NCBI GenBank assembly: GCA_006538405.1
Contig: BJKQ01000058.1
Location: forward strand, 1-14,661
From: Hansfordia pulvinata
Lineage: Eukaryota > Ascomycota > Sordariomycetes > Xylariales
Reading direction: 5' to 3'
DNA: 14,661 nt
The translations under genes and the position numbers were made by a program. Positions 9,683 through 14,661 of this stretch are shown here, one piece after another. Below the pieces are notes generated by a model, which did no database searches, had not been told where the DNA came from, and worked only from the letters and a program-made list of their open reading frames with translations. Numbering within the stretch: position 1 is the first letter of the stretch; every line of letters starts with the position of its first letter.

Positions 9683-10389
9683 CCTCTCGTGCGCCGGGGT
9701 TGGCCCTCCCGCCCGGCGGCCGGGCCGCCTTCGTTCCTGCCTGCTGCCCCTCCCCGCCGCTCGGTGGGCCGCTCCGGCGCTCTGGGCCGGGCCCTTCCCC
9801 CGCTGTCGCGCCCTCCGCTTTTCCCCTCTCCCTTCCCCGGCCTTGGTCCGCCGCCCTTTGGGTTTTTTCGGCCCTCGTGTGCCTTCTCCGCCCCCGCGGC
9901 GCCGCTGTCCGCCGGTTCCCGGGCCGCCGCCGCGTTCCCCTCGGGCCGGTCTCTCCCGCTGCTTTCCGTCTCGTCCTCGCCCGCGGCCCCTCCTCTCCCC
10001 GCCCCTCCTTTCGCTGTCCCGCCGCCGCGCCCCCGCCTTTGGCCTCCTCGCTCGCGCTGCCGCCGCGCCCTCGGGGGGTCGGTCCCGCTCTGCCTCCCCG
10101 CGCCCGCGCCGCCGCTGCCCGGCTGTCCCCGCCCCCCGCCCCGGCCCCGCGCTGCCCCGCGCCCTCCTGCGGCGCCGGCCCTGGCCGCTCGGCCCTGGCC
10201 CGGCCTCCCTGCGCCCCCCGTGGCCCTCCCTCCGTCCGGTCCGGGTCCCCGGGGGCCCGCCGCCCGGCCCGCTGTCCTCCCGTGGCTGCCTGGCGCCCGC
10301 CCCTTTTCTCGGGCCTGCCCCCTTCGCGGCTGCGCCGCGCTCCGCCCTCGTTCTGCTTTCTCCGCTCTCCTGCTTTCGCTTTCTCCTCT

Positions 10390-10524
10390 CCCCCCGCCCC
10401 CCTTGGTCTCCCCCTCGCCTCGGCGGGCTCTGGTGCGCCTTTGGCCTTTCCGCCCCCGCTTTTTGGTGCGTTTTCGCCCGCTGCCCGTGCGCCCCCCTCC
10501 CCTCCCTCTCCCGTCCTGCCCGTT
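10390..10524 (-). repeat. IGS duplicated block, 18S-proximal copy, second unit
   Basis: Counterpart of 1924-2056, about 710 bases upstream of the 18S start at 9682. Its similarity to 11762-11896 is the same as in the first unit, so the duplication is a fixed part of the repeat and not a local read error. Confidence 0.85.
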
Positions 10525-11011
10525 TTTTTGCGGCCTTCGTCCCCTTCGCCTTCCCCCGCGCCCCCCCCCTCCCCGCCCGCCCCCTGCCCCCCTCGCCTGC
10601 CCCGCGGCCCCCCCTCCCCCTCCGCCTCCGCCTCCCCTCCGGCTCCCCCCCGCCCTGCCCCTCCCCTCCTGCCCCCGGGGGGGGTGCCCCTGGGCGGGGG
10701 GGTCGTGGTCCCTCGGGGTCCCCTTTTCGCTTTTGGTGGGCCCCTGCCTGGCCGGGGCTTTGTTCTCGGGTCTGCCCCCGGCCTTTCCCCGCCTCCCCGG
10801 GTGGTCCCGGCCGGCTCGGGCGTGCCCCGTTTCGCCCCCTCCCTGGGGCGCCGGGGCGGCGCTGCCCTCGGCCGGGCTCTCTTCCCTTCGCTCGCGGGCT
10901 CTCCTGCCCCCGCCTGGTCTGTGTTGCCCCGGGTTGCCCGGTGCTGGCCTCCCCCCTCCTGGTTCCCCGGTGGGTCGGCCGGGCTGGGTGCCGCTCGGGG
11001 GTGTCCCGTGC

Positions 11012-12305
11012 CCTCCCCGGTCCCGGCTCCCGGGTCGGTCCCGGGTCGGCGCCCCTCCTCCTGCCGCCCCCTGCTTCCCTCGGGCGCTTCCCGGCCGTTC
11101 CGCCGGGTTCCCCTGCGTCTCTTTCGTCTGTCTCTGCTGTCTCCTCCCGCCTCCGCTCGGTTCCCCCTGGCCCCCTGTGTTTCTTTCCCTCCGTGTCTTC
11201 TTCGCCCCTCTTCCCTGTCGCTCCCCCCCCCTGCCCTCCCCGGCCCCGCCTCGCTGCCCGTTCCTGTGCTCTGCTGCTCCCGCGGCCTGCCTCCCCTCCC
11301 CGGGCCCGCTCCCGTCTCGCTCCGGCCGCGGGCCTTCCCCGCCCCTGCCGGCGCTCCCTCCCCGGGCTCCCTCCCCGTGCCCCTCCCGGTCGCGCCCTCC
11401 CCGGTCCCGGCTCCCGGGTCGGCTCCCCGGCCCCGGCTCCCGGGTCGGTCCGCGCCCTTCCGCGCTGCGCGGCCCTCGCCCCCTCCCCCGGGGCCCTCCC
11501 CCTCCGCCTCCTCCTCCCCCGCCCCCTTGTCCCCCCCTCCTCGGGCTCCGCTCCCCCGGCGCTTTCGCCGCTTTCGCGCCCTCCCCCGGTCCCGCTCCTG
11601 GGCCCCTTCCCCGGTTTCCCCGGGGGCCGTCCCTCCCCCGGCGCGCCCTGCCCTGTTCGTGCCCGGGCCTCCCCCGCGCCCCGTCGCGCGCGGTCCCGCG
11701 CCCGCTTCGCCCGGCCCCTTCCCCCGGGCGCCGGGGGGCCCCGCGGCTCCCCCCCTCCCGTCCCCCCGCCCCCCTTGGTCTCCCCCTCGCCTCGGCGGGC
11801 TCTGGTGCGCCTTTGGCCTTTCCGCCCCCCGCTTTTGGGTGCGTTTTCGCCCGCTGCCCGTGCGCCCCCTCCCCTCCCTCTCCCGTCCTGCCCGTTCGTT
11901 CCCCGGTCCCTTCCCGGGTCCGTCCCTCCCCGGGCCCCGCTCCCGGGTCGCCCCCTCCCCGGTCGCGCCTGCGCTGGTCTGCCTCGGGCGCGGTGCCGCC
12001 TGTCCCCCGCCTTGGCGCCGCGCGCGCCTCCCCGGTCCCTTCCCGGGTCGCTCCCTCCCCGGTCCTCTCCCGGGTCCGTGCCTCCCCGGGCGCCGCCTTC
12101 CCTGGGTCCTTCTGGGTCCTTCGTCCTCCTCCGGCCTCCGCCCCCGGTCCGGCGCCCCCTCCCCGGCCCCTTCCCGGGTCCGTCCCTCCCGGTCCGCTTC
12201 GGCCGCGCTTTTCCCCCTCCCGGGTCGGCTCTTTCCCGCCCCTGCCGGGCCTTTCCCTGGGGCGCTCCCCGGGCCCCGTCGCCTTCGCCGTCGCTCCCGG
12301 GTCGG
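11012..12305 (-). repeat. IGS subrepeat array with CCCGGGTC cores, second unit
   Basis: Counterpart of 2541-3838 with the same order of cores, the first near 11029 and the last at 12296-12305. Order and spacing are conserved between the two units apart from run-length changes, so the array has not expanded or contracted between them. Confidence 0.83.
11762..11896 (-). repeat. IGS duplicated block, distal copy, second unit
   Basis: Counterpart of 3299-3432 and direct repeat of 10390-10524. It lies inside the subrepeat array. A spacer-promoter role is possible but rests only on its duplication and position. Confidence 0.83.
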
Positions 12306-12640
12306 CGGGCGCCTTCCCCTCGCCCCCGTCCGCGGCCCTTCCCCGGGCCCTCCCGCGCCCCCGGCCGTTTCCCCCGCCCCCCCCTGCGTGGTGCCCCGGG
12401 CTGCGTCGCGGGGCGTCCGTTTCGGTGCCCGCTCTGGCCCCGTCCGTCGCTGCCTTCCCCGCTCCCCCGCCCCCTTCTTGGCCCCGCCTCCTCTCTCCCT
12501 CCCCCTTTTGCCCCGCGCCCCCGGCGGCGCCCGCGGCCTTTCCGGCCCGTCCGCGCGCGGCTTCCCCGGTCGCCGCCTTGCGCGCCCCCCGCCTCCTGCC
12601 CTCCGCCCTCCCTTCTCCCCGCCCCGGCGGGTTGCGCTCT

Positions 12641-14661
12641 GCGCCCTCTCGGCCCCGTCGGGCTTCCCTCCGCCGCTCGTCCCCCCGGCTCCTCTCTGCT
12701 TCCCGGCCCCTTTTGCCCCGCTCCGTCGTCTGCCCCGGCTTTCCTCCCCGCGTGTTTCCCTTCCCCTCCGCGCCCTCCCCCCCTCCCTTCGCGCGCGGTG
12801 GCGGCCTCGCCCGCTCCGCTCCGCGGCCGGCGCCTCTTCTTCTCCGTCTCCCCCGTGTGGGCGGTCTCCCCGCGTTCTGGCCTGGGTTCTGCCTTCGCGG
12901 CGTTCCGCCCTTCCCCGCCGCTGGTCGCGTCGCGGCCCTGCCCGGTCGGCCCGCCGCCCCCCCCCTTCTCTGCCTGCGCGGTTCCTCTCGTCCTCCGCTC
13001 CCTTCCCCTTGCGGTGCGGTCCTCCGTCGGGTCCCCTCCCTGTCTCCCGCCGGTCTCCCCCCGCTCCCGTTCCCTCTTCGTGGGTGCCCCCTCCCCGCTT
13101 CCCGCCTTCTGCTTCGGTCTGCTCGGCCGCGCCGCCCTCGCCGGCTCCCCCCGCGCCGTCGCTCTGGCCGCTTGGCCGCCCCCGCCCGTTCTCCCTGTGG
13201 TCCCTTTTCTGGCCCCTCTCGCCTCCCCTTTCGCGGGCCTCCCGGCTCGCTCGGCCCCCTTTCCTGGTTTGTCTTCCCCTGCCCTCCCCTCCCGGGCCTT
13301 TTCCCCTTTTGTTCTCCTGGCGCTTTCTGTTCTCCCTGCGCCCCCTTCGGCCCCCTGCGTTCTGGTTTCCCCGCTGTGCCGCCCCCCCCCCCCCCCTGCC
13401 CCTGTCTTCCCCGGGTCGGCCCGCGCCGGCCCTTCCTCCCCGCCGTTGGCCGTCCCTCCCGCCCCGCTTCCTTGCCTCCGTCCCCCCCCTCGGCGTCGCG
13501 GTCTTTCCCCGGCGCCGCCGCTCCCTCCTCTTCTCCCCCTCCTCTGTCTTTTCCCCCTGTCCCCTCGCGTCCCGCTCCCCGGGTCTTCTTTCCCCGCTGC
13601 TTCTGCCCCGCCCGTTCCCTTGGCTGTGGTTTCGCTCGCTCGTCGCTCGGGCCCGTGGGCCTCTCGTTCCTCCCTTCCTGCGCGTCCCTCCTTCGCTGCC
13701 GCGGCCTTTGGCTCCCTTCCGCGCGTCCTCGTTCCTCCCGCCGTTTCCCCGCGCTTGGTTGCCTTTCTTCCCTTTGCCCTTCCGCGCCCTGGGCCGCCCT
13801 CCCCTTGCGTCCCCTCCCCTTTCTGCCCCTCGCCCTGCTCTGTTTTCCTTCGCCCGTCCGCTTCCCCTTGTCCGTCCCCGTTCTCCGTTGGTTGTTCCCC
13901 GTGCGCCGGCCGGCCGCCGCCTGCCCCCGGCGTCCGCCCCCGCTGCTGCCCGCCGCCGGCCGGTTGCCCGGCTCGTGGCGCTCTGCTCCCGCGCCGTCCC
14001 CCCGGCCCCCCGCCCCCCCCCTTCGCGCCCCTCCTTCTCCCGCCGTTCCGGCTCTCTTTTGCCGCCTTCCCTTCTCTCCCTTGTTCTCTCCCCCGCGGCT
14101 GTTCCCCTTGGCGCCCTGCTGCGGTTCTGCGTCCGCCCTGGCTTGCGCCTTCTTCCTTCCCGTGGCTTTTCCCGGGCCGTCGGGGGCGCCCCCGCCCCGC
14201 CCGCGGTGTCGGGCTCTTCCGGCCGTTCCCCCTCGCTCCGGCCCCCCGCTTTCCGGGTGCTCGCCCGTTCCGCCGCCCCGCGCCCTCTGCCCGGGCCCCC
14301 GCCGTCGTCTCCCCGTTCCGTTGCGTTGCCGCGCCCCCCCCTCCCGGCGCCGGCCTCTTGCCCGGCTTCCTTTCGCCCTCGGGCGCCCCGTGCGCCCTTT
14401 GCCCCGGCCCTTCCCTCTGGCTTCGGCTCGGCTCCCCCCGTCCCCCCCGCTGTTCCCTGGCCCCTTTCCCCCCTTCGGTCCTTCCCGTTCTCCTTGCCGT
14501 CTTTGCTCCTCCCCCCGCTCTGCCCTCGGGGCCGTTCGCCCGGGCTCCCGCCTCGGCTTCGTCCCTGCCCCCCGGCCGCCTCCTCCTCCGGGCCTCGTTT
14601 CTCCCCTGCGGGCGCGGTCTGGGTGCGCCGCTTGCGCGCCCTCCCTTTTCCGGGCTCGTCC
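12641..14661 (-). rRNA. 28S rRNA, 3' part, second copy (5' part cut by window edge)
   Basis: The 3' two kilobases of a second 28S gene. The sarcin-ricin loop reads at 12980-12994, the GATGTCGGCTCTTCC segment at 13121-13139 and the CTCTTAAGGTAGCC core at 13698-13723. The 3' end is set near 12641 by comparison with the first copy and is approximate. The right edge (equivalent to 6208 of the first unit) removes about 1250 bases of the 5' part. One run near 13382-13396 is 15 C, where the first copy has C5-G-C12 (4919-4936), so a G was lost and the run shortened. Confidence 0.94.

Larger units (their letters stand above)
9683..12640 (-). other. Intergenic spacer, second unit
   Basis: Second copy of the spacer between 28S and 18S, about 2.96 kb. 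In order from the 18S side it holds the probable 5' ETS (9683 to about 10389), the duplicated block (10390-10524), a single-copy stretch to about 11011, the CCCGGGTC subrepeats (about 11012-12305) with the distal block inside, and the 28S-proximal part. It matches the first spacer with differences almost all in C-run length. No 5S rRNA gene was found in either spacer, as is usual in Pezizomycotina, where 5S genes are dispersed; the reading limits leave some doubt. Confidence 0.9.
1..14661. repeat. Tandem rDNA array, about 1.73 copies of an 8.46 kb unit
   Basis: The sequence from 8461 to the end repeats the sequence from about 3 to 6208. The offset is 8458 at the left edge, about 8462 at the 18S 530 loop, 8467 at the 28S 3' end and 8453 at the right edge. 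The drift comes from many one-base differences in run length, mostly C runs, with few substitutions. Each unit holds 18S, ITS1, 5.8S, ITS2, 28S and an intergenic spacer on the - strand, the usual order of a fungal nuclear rDNA repeat. It could be true tandem copies or one unit read more than once; tandem copies are the normal state of rDNA. No A was seen on the + strand at any position. Confidence 0.95.

Noticed and set aside
1..14661. A T-less coding strand as in U-insertion RNA editing (kinetoplastid-like cryptogenes), or A simply dropped from the reads
   Set aside because: Both need the missing base to be deleted. In 5.8S, 18S and 28S the position is kept and filled by G on the rRNA strand, so lengths and register match normal rDNA. 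The genes are also fungal nuclear rRNA, not mitochondrial mRNA.
1..14661. Bisulfite or deaminase conversion, or repeat-induced point mutation
   Set aside because: These make C to T (or G to A). Here C and T are both present and the change is A to C on one strand, a transversion at every site.
1..14661. Circular plasmid or virus of 8.46 kb
   Set aside because: The unit is a standard rDNA repeat in gene order and size, and tandem copies are the normal state. An extrachromosomal rDNA circle cannot be excluded but nothing shows it.
1..14661. Very long open reading frames on both strands
   Set aside because: They result from the missing letter. There is no start ATG, no plausible residue composition, and the region is rRNA and spacer.

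Overview
This window is nuclear ribosomal DNA from a filamentous ascomycete fungus, written in a three-letter alphabet. I found no A anywhere on the + strand, so there is no T on the - strand. All the rRNA genes lie on the - strand. Universal rRNA landmarks can be read along them base for base once every T of the known rRNA-strand sequence is replaced by G (A to C on the + strand); A, C and G are otherwise kept. Examples are the 18S 5' end, the 530 loop, the 18S 3' decoding site and terminus, most of 5.8S, the 28S 5' end, a conserved 28S core segment, the peptidyl-transferase segment and the sarcin-ricin loop. Because T became G and was not deleted, the sequence stays in register with normal rDNA.

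Layout, in + coordinates (transcription runs right to left): 1-1213 is 18S (5' part, cut by the left edge). 1214 to about 4174 is the intergenic spacer (IGS) with the 5' external transcribed spacer, a duplicated block of about 133 bp (1924-2056 and 3299-3432) and an array of short CCCGGGTC-type subrepeats (about 2541-3838). About 4175-7459 is 28S, 7460-7614 ITS2, 7615-7771 5.8S and 7772-7924 ITS1. 7925-9682 is a complete 18S, 9683 to about 12640 a second IGS, and about 12641-14661 the 3' part of a second 28S. The window is therefore about 1.73 head-to-tail copies of a unit of about 8.46 kb, as expected for a tandem rDNA array.

Organism: the 18S end, the ITS1 start, 5.8S and the 28S start fit Pezizomycotina, most like Sordariomycetes. 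The first bases of ITS1 resemble Xylariales. The order is uncertain because T and G cannot be told apart on the rRNA strand.

The three-letter state is most likely a strand-specific base-identity failure (A read as C, or T as G on the other strand) at sequencing or base calling, not biology. Invariant rRNA uridines are replaced in every landmark I checked. The two copies also differ mainly in the length of C runs, including runs that exist only after A and C are merged. There are no protein-coding genes. Every reading frame is open only because all stop codons need the missing letter.
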